A stretch of 64,000 bases of DNA from Salirhabdus euzebyi (GCF_014207435.1 NZ_JACHGH010000001.1:186001-250000); one strand, 5' to 3'. Positions 17,318 to 25,690 are shown, numbered from the stretch's first letter. Numbers and translations are program-made. The notes: a model not told the origin generated them from the sequence alone.

Positions 17318-18208
17318 CTAAGAGAATTTGCGTATGTTTTTCGTTAAAAAAGAACTAAATATCAGCATAATTGGAGATGTGTATTTCCCTTTTGGCGAAA
17401 TAACGGAAAATTCTCTTTGACACTTTTCTTGAAGAGGAATCTCATATAATAAATGGTGTTTTAACTCTATATGAACGGTTGTTGAGGAAAGAAACCCTAT
17501 ACCGTTACTATTTAAGATTGCTTGTTTTATTGCTTCATTTGTACTTAACTCAACTATGTTATTTTTCGAGTAATCAATATTATTTAGCTGTTTTTCTACA
17601 CATTCTCTCGTATGAGATCCGATTTCTCTAAGTAATATAGTCTCCGCATTCAACTCTGTTACAGATGTTAGATTTTTATATTTCTCTTTTTGTTCAACTG
17701 AACAATAGGCATTGATTTTATCTTGAAATAGAGGCTGGTAATTGAATTTTGAATCATCAAATCTTTTAGCAATGATGGCAAGATCAATTTTATTATTCTC
17801 TAATTTATCAATGATGTTGGAAGTGTTGTCAATGATGAGTTTTACTTTTATGCTGGGATGCTTTTTCTGAAAGTCTATAACTAGGTTAGTAATAACATAA
17901 GTACCAATTGTCGTACCACACCCCACAATTAGTTCACCACTTTCTAAATTAGAAAGTGAGGTTAAAGCTTTATCAGCTTGATCTGCCATTGAGATAATTT
18001 GAACTGCATATTTTAGAAGTTGTCTTCCTGCATCTGTTAACTCCACTTTCTTTTTAGTACGATAAAATAAGGGGACTTCATAATAATTTTCTAATGCATC
18101 TATTTGCCTTGATACAGCAGGTTGACTTAAGGACAGTTCTTCTGCTGCCTTGGTAAAATTAAGATGTGTGGCAACAGAATAAAAAGTTTTTAGCTGATTA
18201 AATTCCAA
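17318..18208 (-). CDS. LysR-family transcriptional regulator
   Basis: The 296-residue protein has the N-terminal winged helix (FYSVATHLNFTKAAEELSLSQPAVSRQIDALE, about residues 7-38) and a C-terminal effector-binding fold from about 90 to 290. I chose TTG 18208, six bases after GAGGTG; the frame extends to TTG 18226 without a site. LysR proteins usually control the neighbouring divergent gene and need a small-molecule inducer. Here selD starts 66 bases away in the opposite direction and the ACR3-like gene follows in the same operon, so this regulator probably governs both arms. Confidence 0.88.
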   Translation of the reverse strand: MEFNQLKTFYSVATHLNFTKAAEELSLSQPAVSRQIDALENYYEVPLFYRTKKKVELTDAGRQLLKYAVQIISMADQADKALTSLSNLESGELIVGCGTTIGTYVITNLVIDFQKKHPSIKVKLIIDNTSNIIDKLENNKIDLAIIAKRFDDSKFNYQPLFQDKINAYCSVEQKEKYKNLTSVTELNAETILLREIGSHTRECVEKQLNNIDYSKNNIVELSTNEAIKQAILNSNGIGFLSSTTVHIELKHHLLYEIPLQEKCQREFSVISPKGKYTSPIMLIFSSFLTKNIRKFS

Positions 18209-18274
18209 TTTATTCACCTCATACAATAAAAATGATAAACTATTTGATAGTCAGAGGATAAAGGAGGGTTATAG

Positions 18275-19321
18275 ATGAAACCCCGTATCTCATTAACTTC
18301 ATACTCAACAGGTTCAGGCTGAGCAAGTAAAGTTAGGTCACTAGACCTTACGCAAGTTTTGCGTAATATACCCGTATCACAAGATAAGCAATTAATAGCT
18401 GGAATTGGAGAAGATTCCATTGGCTACTTATGGCAGAATGAGGTCATGGTACAGTCTGTTGATATAATAACGCCAATTGTAGATGATCCATATCAATTTG
18501 GTGCGATAGCATGTGCAAATGCATTAAGTGATATCTATGCAAAGGGCGCAGATCCGTTATTTGCTTTAAATATTATTGGATTCCCTACATCTACCCTTCC
18601 ATTGTCTTATCTGGAAGAAATGATAAAAGGTAGTGTAGATAAGTTAAAAGAAGCAGGTGCCAATATTGTTGGTGGACATACCATTGATGATACAAGTCCC
18701 AAATACGGGCTTGCCGTTACTGGTAAAATTCCTAACGGACAGCGCTTTATAGAGAAAAAAGGTGCCCGTGTTGGTGATGCTGTCATTTTAACAAAGCCGA
18801 TTGGGATTGGTGTTTATACAACTGCAATAGATCAAAAAATAGCATCTAATGAACAGCAAGATATTGTAATTAGTGAGATGTTAAGCTTAAACAAAGAAGC
18901 TTCCTCAGCGATGAGACAGGTTGAAACACACGCATGTACCGATGTGACAGGTTTCGGTTTGATAGGTCATCTTTGTGAAATTGCTGAAAATAGTAATGTA
19001 TCCATAGAACTTGAATTGAAAAAAATCCCTTATTTGTCTGATGTATTTGCCTTGCTAAATAATGGTGCAACATCAGAAGGTTTATTTAATAATCTTTCTA
19101 CCTACAAAACAAAAGTTCAGTATACAGAAAACATCACATCGCAGGAAGAATTATTACTCCATGACCCACAAACCTCGGGGGGATTATTAATAGTTGTTCC
19201 CCAAATACAAGTAGATGAACTTCAAAAGAAGTTATCAGAAAAGGGCATTGTTGGTCATGTAATTGGTAAAGTAATGGATAAAAGAAAAACTCCTATATTG
19301 ACGAAACAAACTATCTTATAA
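18275..19321 (+). CDS. selD: Selenophosphate synthase SelD, itself a selenoprotein (TGA at codon 16)
   Basis: SelD makes selenophosphate from selenide and ATP, the selenium donor for selenocysteine and 2-selenouridine. From the ATG at 18275, behind AAGGAGGG, the frame reads MKPRISLTSYSTGSG, then TGA (18320-18322), then ASKVRSLDLTQV and on without interruption to 19321, 348 residues in all. TGA falls exactly where E. coli SelD has catalytic Cys17 (GAG-C-GCK against GSG-U-ASK), and the catalytic Lys three residues on is kept. The Gly-rich and Asp motifs (VDIITPIVDDP, GGHTIDD, DVTGFGLIGHL, DPQTSGG) are all present. A SECIS-like hairpin follows the TGA. A caller that treats TGA as stop would begin at TTG 18359 and lose the active site. 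Confidence 0.9.
18332..18366 (+). promoter_or_regulatory. Candidate bacterial SECIS element in selD
   Basis: TTACGCAA (18348-18355) pairs over 8 bp with TTGCGTAA (18359-18366) around the loop GTT. The loop G lies 33 nt after the TGA. Known bacterial SECIS rules ask for a small loop with G in the first two positions and 16-37 nt spacing, and this fits. An alternative, overlapping hairpin (18332-18339 with 18344-18351, one T-T mismatch, loop ACTA) lies closer to the TGA. Confidence 0.7.
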
Positions 19322-19350
19322 AGCAACCAATCTATTTGGTTGCTTTTATT
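19320..19350 (+). terminator. Terminator after selD
   Basis: AAGCAACCAA (19321-19330) pairs with TTGGTTGCTT (19336-19345), then Ts. Confidence 0.85.
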
Positions 19351-19472
19351 TTTGATTCTAATAATACGCAATTTGCATTATAAATATAAGAATAATGCAT
19401 TTCACTTATTAAATAAACCCTTATACAATAAACCTATACATTTTAAAAATTATTGTTAAGGGCGTGTTAATA

Positions 19473-19793
19473 GTGAGGATCGGAATAATTATTGAAACAA
19501 AAGAAGCTGAGAAAGCTTGGAATGCCTTTCGATTCGCTAACGCTTGTGTGGAGCGAGGTTTATATGTGAAGGTTTTTTTGATGGGTGAGGCAGTAGAATG
19601 CGATCAAGTTAATCATGAGCAATATAATGTTCCGAAGGAAATGGAAAAATTCATTGAGGCGAAAGGTATTTTATTTGCTTGTGGCACCTGCATCCAATCA
19701 CGAAAACTAGAGAATCAAACAATTTGTCCAATTTCAACGATGAATGATTGTGTAGACATACTTGAATGGGCTGATAAGATGGTCACTTTTTAA
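19473..19793 (+). CDS. DsrE-like small protein
   Basis: The 106-residue protein has the DsrE/YchN-like fold pattern: RIGIIIETKEAEKAWNAFRFAN, GLYVKVFLMGEAVEC, then a Cys-rich loop LFACGTCIQSRKL. The two loop cysteines (CGTC) sit where this family's reactive Cys is found. DsrE-type proteins carry sulfur as persulfide; YedF-type proteins with a DsrE-like domain occur in selenium metabolism, and some DsrE-like proteins are selenoproteins. Position between selD and an MFS gene suggests selenium or sulfur relay. GTG 19473 is chosen, nine bases after AAGGGC; GTG 19464 is an alternative. Confidence 0.75.
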   Translation: MRIGIIIETKEAEKAWNAFRFANACVERGLYVKVFLMGEAVECDQVNHEQYNVPKEMEKFIEAKGILFACGTCIQSRKLENQTICPISTMNDCVDILEWADKMVTF

Positions 19794-19828
19794 AACTTGA
19801 GACAACATTTTGGAAGGAGGGTATTATC

Positions 19829-21091
19829 ATGTCTCATGAAATTGACTTGGCACAAAGTTATATAGATTCTCCAGAAAAACAAAAACGATTGTATAAACGT
19901 ACATTAATAATCGTTAGTATTTCTCAAATTTTTGGAGGCGCAGGGCTTGCAGCGGGAATTACAGTAGGTGCACTACTTGCTCAAGAGATGATGGGAACAG
20001 ATGCATTTGCTGGTCTCCCAGCTGCATTATTTACTTTAGGGTCGGCTTTAGCGGCATTTTTTGTAGGAAGACTCTCTCAAAGATATGGACGTAGAATAGG
20101 ACTTACAACAGGTTTCCTAGTTGGAGGACTTGGGGCAATTGGGGTAGTGATTGCAGCTATTATAAGTAATATTTTTCTTTTATTTATTTCTCTTTTTGTA
20201 TACGGTGCTGGCACAGCAACAAATCTCCAAACTCGCTATGCAGGTACAGACTTAGCACATAAAAACCAGCGTGCTACTGCTGTTAGTATTGCAATGGTTT
20301 TTACAACTTTTGGTGCGTTTGCTGGTCCAAACTTAGTGGATGTAATGGGCGATTTTGCTGTCTCAATTAACATTCCTGCACTAGCAGGTGCTTTTATTTT
20401 ATCGGGAACAGCATTTCTCATAGCAGGACTTATCATTTTTTTATTGCTACGTCCTGACCCATTTTTAATTGTAAAGAGAATGAATGGTTATCATCAGCAG
20501 CAAGGTAGATCCATAGAGGAGGAAGAACAGGTCCAAAATAAAAGAGGTATTACAGTGGGTGCAATTATTATGGTTCTTTCTCAGATGGTGATGTTAGCTA
20601 TTATGACAATGACGCCCGTACACATGGAACACCATGGTCATGGATTAAGTGCAATTGGACTTGTTATTGGTGTCCATATAGGTTCTATGTATCTTCCATC
20701 ACTTATTACTGGTGTTCTTGTCGATAAATTTGGTCGAACTATTATGGCAATAGCTTCTGGAATTATATTACTCCTCTCTGGAATAATAGCAGCATTCGCT
20801 CCTGGTGAATCTATGATTTACCTTGTCATTGCTTTGTCTTTACTTGGAATTGGATGGAATTTTGGTTTGATAAGCGGTACAGCACTTATTGTGGACTCAA
20901 CAGAATCATCAACTCGCGCAAAAACCCAAGGTACAGTAGATGTTTTTATTGCGTTAGCAGGTGCATCAGGTGGAGCCTTGTCTGGAATGGTTGTTGCTGG
21001 TTCAAGTTATACAGTCTTATCATTGGCAGGGGGATTCTTGTCCTTAATACTAATTCCTGTGGTTTTATGGACTGGAATTCGGAAACGATAG
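19829..21091 (+). CDS. MFS transporter
   Basis: The 420-residue protein has 12 predicted membrane spans in two sets of six with a cytoplasmic loop near residues 210-240. The MFS signature after the second span is present as GRLSQRYGRRIG, and its echo in the second half as GVLVDKFGRTI. GGAAGGAGG precedes the ATG. It follows the DsrE-like gene by 35 bases, so the two are probably co-transcribed. No substrate is known; the setting suggests a selenium or sulfur compound, which is inference. Confidence 0.85.
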   Translation: MSHEIDLAQSYIDSPEKQKRLYKRTLIIVSISQIFGGAGLAAGITVGALLAQEMMGTDAFAGLPAALFTLGSALAAFFVGRLSQRYGRRIGLTTGFLVGGLGAIGVVIAAIISNIFLLFISLFVYGAGTATNLQTRYAGTDLAHKNQRATAVSIAMVFTTFGAFAGPNLVDVMGDFAVSINIPALAGAFILSGTAFLIAGLIIFLLLRPDPFLIVKRMNGYHQQQGRSIEEEEQVQNKRGITVGAIIMVLSQMVMLAIMTMTPVHMEHHGHGLSAIGLVIGVHIGSMYLPSLITGVLVDKFGRTIMAIASGIILLLSGIIAAFAPGESMIYLVIALSLLGIGWNFGLISGTALIVDSTESSTRAKTQGTVDVFIALAGASGGALSGMVVAGSSYTVLSLAGGFLSLILIPVVLWTGIRKR

Positions 21092-21107
21092 AAAATCTTA
21101 TACTTTT

Positions 21108-21141
21108 AAGCGTTAATCATATTAGATTAACGCTTTTTTTG
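21108..21141 (+). terminator. Terminator after the MFS gene
   Basis: AAGCGTTAATC (21108-21118) pairs with GATTAACGCTT (21125-21135), followed by a T run. Confidence 0.9.
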
Positions 21142-21301
21142 ATTAAACTGGCTATTATAATGATTAATAGTTGAACAAATACATACTTATTAGTCTGTAC
21201 AAATATGATTATTCTAGTTGATAAGGTGAGCCAGATAATAGTTATAAAAGCACCCTCGTATTCATAAAGTGTTGTAAAAGCTTGTGGGGGGACGAAATAC
21301 G

Positions 21302-21466
21302 GTGGATAAAAGTGAGAAACTCTCTAATGATATTCAGCGGATTGAAGTACCTAATGGATATGTAGAAATTATTCCACCAAATAAAAAGAATAGAGATGAA
21401 AGAATAAAATTGTTTCACAAAGAAGTAGCTAATATTTTAGTAAGAGACAGATTAAAAAATGAATAA
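21302..21466 (+). CDS. Small charged protein, 54 residues
   Basis: The start is GTG 21302 behind GGGGGGA. The product reads MDKSEKLSNDIQRIEVPNGY at its N end and is rich in Lys, Asp and Glu, with a basic C end (VRDRLKNE). It stands alone between two terminators inside the element. It could be a DNA-binding accessory or directionality factor, but nothing in the sequence shows this. I do not recognise it. Confidence 0.5.
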   Translation: MDKSEKLSNDIQRIEVPNGYVEIIPPNKKNRDERIKLFHKEVANILVRDRLKNE

Positions 21467-21475
21467 GAAAAATTG

Positions 21476-21513
21476 CAATCCCTTTTACGATTTGATGTAA
21501 AAGGGATTGTTTT
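21476..21513. terminator. Terminator between the small gene and the Mrr-type gene
   Basis: A perfect 13-bp stem, CAATCCCTTTTAC (21476-21488) with GTAAAAGGGATTG (21497-21509), lies at a convergent junction. Confidence 0.85.
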
Positions 21514-21575
21514 CCGTCTGTTTCATAGAAAGTTGCTTCCATATCTACCCATATCAATAGTTATAATGATTGTTA

Positions 21576-23090
21576 TCAGTTAACCTCTTTTTTTTGTTTT
21601 GTTATTTTTTTCTTAATATCGATACGTACGTTATATCCAAATTCATTGAATAGGTGTAATAACCTAGGACCATCAATTAATTCAATGTGAGTGTCTTTTA
21701 TAAAGTTCCAGGAATCCTTTCCAAAATAACTAGTTGTAACTAAAATGCCTTTAATCGCTTTTTCGTGATTCATAATACCATTTAACTCCCGAACATGTGC
21801 AACTGGAACAACTTTGTTATATCGTTTTGCTTGTATGATAATTTTTCCACCTCTAATTGGATCAGGATCGAATCCTATCGCATCTACACCACCCTCTCTA
21901 GATGCTCTTGTTACTTTTACTTCGCCCCCAAATCTTTCAAAATATAATCTGAATAATCCCGAAACTAAGTGTTCAAAATCTTCCCAGGGCATTTGTGCTA
22001 AGTTAGGTATGGAATTTGCTTCAGTCAACATTTCTTTTGAATCTACAAAACGCTTATCTTCTTTATTGATAGACTGGATCGGTTTCACTGGGGCTATTTG
22101 GTGTAAAGGTCCTGCTGATAATCCTTTAAGTTTTTGGAAACAGTCCTTTGGTACGATTCTTTCTAAATTTAACTTCATAAACTCCTCTTTATCTACGTGT
22201 AAACTTAAAATACACGAAGTAAATTCATTACCTGTTGAGGTATCTATACCATTAATTAGTCCATTAAAGATAATAGTTTCTATATGATGTACGTAGTCAG
22301 CAGAGATACATTCATATATTGTTCGAAGGGTAATTTGATACAGAACATCATCGTAATATTGTTGAAAGTCCTTGTCCTTCATTATTTTTTCATCAACTTC
22401 TTTACGGGTCTGAACGTATTTGTATTCAATAACCCGAGGTATTCGTTCAGGATGGGGTAAGAAGTATTCAACAATTAAAGAACGAGAATTACCATCATAT
22501 TGAAGATCAAAGTCTTTGGTAAAGGCACTTGGATAAGGTGAATTAGATAATACTTTTTTAATGTATTTTTCAATTGTTTCACTTTCGCCTTTATGTAATG
22601 AGCTTTTAAAGTTCTCTACTTTTTGATTTTTTTCCTTTTGCATATTGATAAATGAATTTTTCTCATATTGATATTCGGTAAATGCCTTGTAGTAAAGCTT
22701 TTTTGCCTCTCTTTCTTTGTCGATACGTTTTTTCTTCAAGGAAGAAAACAGGGTTTCTAAAAATAAATTCTCAGATGGAACCCCTATCTGGTCTATATAT
22801 GTATCTAGTAATGGTTCACTTTTGGAAAAAGGAGAATAACTCATTAATTTATCCCAATCAATAATATGGTTATAAGAAAGTGATGATGTTAGTAATGAAC
22901 GGTATTCCTCGACTAAAGATAAAGCTCTACGAGTATTTTCAAAAGCAGCATCTTTCATTTTTTGAATTTCTTCTTTTTTCTTCCACTGATGTTTTTGTAT
23001 TTTTACCTTTTGTTCTAATTCAAGTTCACTTTTTGCTCTAATCACCTTTGATTCCTTTAAATATCGATTGGAAATTTGTTTCTCCAACAT
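21576..23090 (-). CDS. Mrr-type restriction endonuclease-like protein
   Basis: The 504-residue protein has a Lys/Glu-rich coiled coil near the N end (about 10-60), a middle region without a known match, and a C-terminal Mrr_cat domain (about 365-490). The PD-(D/E)xK core is visible: MPWEDFEHLVSGLFRLYFE, GGVDAIGF with the metal-binding Asp, and IIIQAKRY with the Gln-x-Lys pair. Such domains cut modified or foreign DNA (type IV restriction) or act in abortive infection. TCGGAGGTG precedes the ATG. Divergent from it run two unknown genes that may belong to the same defence unit. Confidence 0.85.
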   Translation of the reverse strand: MLEKQISNRYLKESKVIRAKSELELEQKVKIQKHQWKKKEEIQKMKDAAFENTRRALSLVEEYRSLLTSSLSYNHIIDWDKLMSYSPFSKSEPLLDTYIDQIGVPSENLFLETLFSSLKKKRIDKEREAKKLYYKAFTEYQYEKNSFINMQKEKNQKVENFKSSLHKGESETIEKYIKKVLSNSPYPSAFTKDFDLQYDGNSRSLIVEYFLPHPERIPRVIEYKYVQTRKEVDEKIMKDKDFQQYYDDVLYQITLRTIYECISADYVHHIETIIFNGLINGIDTSTGNEFTSCILSLHVDKEEFMKLNLERIVPKDCFQKLKGLSAGPLHQIAPVKPIQSINKEDKRFVDSKEMLTEANSIPNLAQMPWEDFEHLVSGLFRLYFERFGGEVKVTRASREGGVDAIGFDPDPIRGGKIIIQAKRYNKVVPVAHVRELNGIMNHEKAIKGILVTTSYFGKDSWNFIKDTHIELIDGPRLLHLFNEFGYNVRIDIKKKITKQKKEVN

Positions 23091-23246
23091 CCAAACACCT
23101 CCGATATCCTTCTAATACGAATCTTACCCATAAACAGGTTAAAAATTACATTTTATGACAAAAAAGAAAAGGTGATTTTTAGAGTGCTAGAGAATGTTTA
23201 TATATAAAATGTCGAGAAAAGGAATTAATTGAACTGGAGGGGAAAT

Positions 23247-24197
23247 ATGAAGGATATTTTGAGTGTACAAGAAAGAGGCAGCATATTAAAACAGCTTTCT
23301 AATGATCAACGGGAGTTTCTTTTATATAAGGCTAAGAGGGGAAAGAAAACGGTTTTTGCAAATGTTATGGCAAAGGACAAAGGCTTATCATCGTTTAGTG
23401 AGCATCTGACAGATGAACAGTTAGAGGGTCTGCTAGAGGACTGGGTTTTAGAAGATGTAATTGACGGAGGCGATAATTGGAGAGTAAAAGAGTTATATTG
23501 TGAATGTGGAAAACAATTACGTTACCAATATATTATCCGACATGTGAAGACTAATGAAATAAGAAAGTTTGGAATTGTTCATTTCGAAGAGCATTCAGGT
23601 TTGCCTTCTGAAATAGTCAAAGAGGTAATTAAAGGATTCCAAAAGATTGATTATGAATTAGATGAACTTCTAGTTAAAATTTCAAGTGGATGGCATTTAC
23701 CTTTTATTTTGCCTGAGGATTTACAAATACCTTCTGATATTGAGGAACACCTTAATCTACATTTACCTCTTCTAGACAGACAGATTCAGAGGTTAGGAAA
23801 TCTGATAAGTGAGCACGAAGAGAAAATACATAGACAAAGAATTTCCACTAAACCTCCCAGTGTCACACCTCAGAAAGAGGCAAATAATCATAAATATGAC
23901 TATCACATGGAGTTGGAGCTTTTTGAGCGTGAAGATAAACCCTCATGGGAAATATCTGAACTTTCTCATGTGCAAATGGATGCGATTTCAGATTATCTTC
24001 GAGAAGGAGTTACAAGTGCAAGGCTAATGTGTGAACTTCTAATTAAAGATAATAAAGCTCCAAATAAACGGTATTCAACTGCTAAGCCCAAAATTTACCC
24101 ATATGTTTGTTTGTTTTTGAAATCCTTAGCGGATGTTGGAGACATTAGTGTTGAACAAAACAACATCACTGATCTTATCGTAAAAGGAAGAATGTAA
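23247..24197 (+). CDS. Uncharacterised protein, DUF3895-like
   Basis: The 316-residue protein starts at ATG 23247 behind GGAGGGG. The N-terminal half (SVQERGSILKQLSNDQREFLL, then KRGKKTVFANVMAKDKG) resembles the DUF3895 proteins of Bacillus mobile regions. A single CxCG motif (YCECGKQL) lies near residue 88. A Glu-rich middle and a helical C-terminal part (DAISDYLREGVTSARLMCEL) follow. The next gene starts on the base after its stop codon, so the two are translationally linked. The role is unknown; opposite the Mrr-type gene, a place in defence is a reasonable guess. The family name is from memory. Confidence 0.65.
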   Translation: MKDILSVQERGSILKQLSNDQREFLLYKAKRGKKTVFANVMAKDKGLSSFSEHLTDEQLEGLLEDWVLEDVIDGGDNWRVKELYCECGKQLRYQYIIRHVKTNEIRKFGIVHFEEHSGLPSEIVKEVIKGFQKIDYELDELLVKISSGWHLPFILPEDLQIPSDIEEHLNLHLPLLDRQIQRLGNLISEHEEKIHRQRISTKPPSVTPQKEANNHKYDYHMELELFEREDKPSWEISELSHVQMDAISDYLREGVTSARLMCELLIKDNKAPNKRYSTAKPKIYPYVCLFLKSLADVGDISVEQNNITDLIVKGRM

Positions 24198-24974
24198 TTG
24201 AAGATATATTTAAATGAATTAAAAAGTTATAAATCATCCTTGCAAAATGGAACTATGACCTATCAGGAAGTAAGTAACATAGTATTTAGCTCAGGTACAA
24301 AACCATGGCAACGAAAAGAATGGAGAAATCAACGAAAAGATTTTATTAAGGAACAATGTGAACAATGCGGTAGCAAACAACAACCCTTAGTGTTGCAACA
24401 TTTTTGGCATCCAAAGAGTTATAAAAAACATATTAGAGAAATTTATCCTATTTATTATCAAAAAGTTGATGGGGTATATAATGAAAATGAAATCTCAGAT
24501 AAGGAAATTCAAGATGTACTAAAGTTGTTCACTGAAACACGAGATGCTTGTCCTAGTTGCCAAAAGATTAGCATTAATGAACGTAAAACAATGACACCAA
24601 AGTATCGTTGTGGAAGGTGCAAGATAGAATTTGATAAACCAATTAAACTGAAGTTTTCCACACAACATGGTGTTGCTCCTCATCCTGATGAATTAAGAAA
24701 AAAATTAGTTAGGGAAAAAACACAATTATTAGCTTGGGAAAAGTATGAGGTGGAGATTAAAACAGAAGCTGTTATACGTTCTATTGACGATAGCATTCGT
24801 TATTTAACCAATTGGGAAGAAGATACAAAAACATTCTGTAAAAGATGTGCTTTCTTATGGGATAAATATAGAAAAAAACCTTGCAAAGTATGTGGGGAGA
24901 AGTTGGTATCCACGCTAATGCACGCATGCTATAAATGTCAACAAGAAGGGCATCCTGGTGTTTTGATAGAGTAA
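24198..24974 (+). CDS. Zinc-binding, HNH-like protein
   Basis: The 258-residue protein begins at TTG 24198, directly after the preceding stop codon. It has four Cys pairs: CEQCG (about 54-58), CPSC (about 119-122), CGRC (about 138-141) and CKRC/CKVCG/CYKCQ towards the end. The first one, followed by LVLQHFWHP, recalls an HNH nuclease start, but the Asn-His pair that should follow is not obvious. It may be a zinc-ribbon DNA- or RNA-binding protein. Together with the preceding gene it forms a two-gene unit. Confidence 0.6.
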   Translation: MKIYLNELKSYKSSLQNGTMTYQEVSNIVFSSGTKPWQRKEWRNQRKDFIKEQCEQCGSKQQPLVLQHFWHPKSYKKHIREIYPIYYQKVDGVYNENEISDKEIQDVLKLFTETRDACPSCQKISINERKTMTPKYRCGRCKIEFDKPIKLKFSTQHGVAPHPDELRKKLVREKTQLLAWEKYEVEIKTEAVIRSIDDSIRYLTNWEEDTKTFCKRCAFLWDKYRKKPCKVCGEKLVSTLMHACYKCQQEGHPGVLIE

Positions 24975-25001
24975 TTAAAAAATATTAAGGGGTGCTCTTT
25001 C

Positions 25002-25292
25002 TTGTTAGTTTTATTCTTTGTAGAAGTTGTGGTCATTGGGCTTGCAATTTATTATTTTGATTTTATCAATAGTTGGCTAACTTCTTCGAGTAGGGTAATT
25101 CAATGGATAGGATTATCTTTACTTCTAATTTTTTCGTTACACTTCTCCATACAATCGTCTCAAGTTATTGCAGGAGGGTTAGAGAAAACTTTTGAATTAT
25201 CTAATGAATCATACTCTTCCATTTTTCTAATTTCAACAGTGATAATTTTATTATTGTTATTAATTGTTTCTAATAATCGTATTAATAAATAA
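25002..25292 (+). CDS. Small membrane protein, three spans
   Basis: The 96-residue product starts with TTG 25002 after AAGGGGTG. Hydrophobic segments at about 1-20, 35-55 and 72-90 are separated by short polar loops, and the tail ends NNRINK. It follows the zinc protein by 27 bases and probably belongs to that operon. Small membrane partners are common in phage-defence units, but no family is recognised here. Confidence 0.55.
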   Translation: MLVLFFVEVVVIGLAIYYFDFINSWLTSSSRVIQWIGLSLLLIFSLHFSIQSSQVIAGGLEKTFELSNESYSSIFLISTVIILLLLLIVSNNRINK

Positions 25293-25494
25293 GCTCTACC
25301 ATTAATTGAGTTCATATCCTATGGGTTTTTAAAAAAGATAAGTTTACATGTTATTGTTATTCCAGTACAGGTATGTTCTTTGGGCAATTTTTCTTATGTT
25401 GGAGGGAAAACCATCATAATTACAAGGTTTTAGCAATTGTAATTTATAAATGCTAACATTCGTTAATAAGTTAGTGCAAAAGGAGGTTTTTAAC

Positions 25495-25626
25495 ATGGTA
25501 ATTGATTTTAACGAACTGATTAAATCGTATGAATCCCGAACACTATCTGAAGAAGAAGCTAGTTTTTTGATTATGCGATTGGAGTCAATTTTAAATGATT
25601 TAAAAGAAGAATATCCACACTTATAA
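25495..25626 (+). CDS. 43-residue acidic protein next to attR
   Basis: The ATG at 25495 follows a near-consensus AAAGGAGG. The product is a short, acidic, helical protein starting MVIDFNELIKSYESRTLSEE and ending RLESILNDLKEEYPHL. It stops 34 bases before the attR arm. Position and size recall SprB, the 58-residue recombination directionality factor of SPbeta, although no sequence likeness is claimed. It is a plausible excision factor for the prkA element. Confidence 0.6.
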   Translation: MVIDFNELIKSYESRTLSEEEASFLIMRLESILNDLKEEYPHL

Positions 25627-25660
25627 AAAGGAATTATATTTTTTTCCATGGGTTGATTGT

Positions 25661-25690
25661 TTTAGTCTTATCCTCTACTGCTGATGAGTT
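25661..25690. repeat. attR: right junction of the prkA element
   Basis: The arm TTTAGTCTTATCCTCTAC (25661-25678) leads into TGCTGATGAGTT (25679-25690), where prkA homology resumes. The inferred crossover dinucleotide is GA at 25686-25687. On the circle this arm would face the left-end arm with 17 of 18 bases complementary across a 16-base spacer. Confidence 0.88.

Larger units (their letters stand above)
11136..25690. mobile_element. Skin-like 14,543-bp intervening element in prkA
   Basis: The unit between the two TGCTGATGAGTT copies is 14,543 bp. Precise recombination at the repeat would join 866 nt of the left part to 1,030 nt of the right part, giving 1,896 nt, or 631 codons plus stop. 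The junction on the excised circle would have two 18-base arms (25661-25678 and 11152-11169) symmetric about the GA at the core, the form of a serine-integrase attP. A large serine recombinase lies 1.7 kb inside the left end. No phage head, tail or replication genes are seen. Cargo is a selenium-like module, an Mrr-type nuclease and several unknown or broken genes. Sporulation-linked excision is inferred from the skin, spsM and spoVFB precedents. Confidence 0.9.

Noticed and set aside
18320-18322. That TGA in selD is a simple nonsense mutation.
   Set aside because: It sits precisely at the catalytic Cys position and is followed by a rule-fitting hairpin; the rest of the gene is undamaged. Kept open until the Sec machinery is checked.
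11148-25690. That the element is a complete prophage.
   Set aside because: No capsid, portal, terminase, tail or lysis genes are recognisable.
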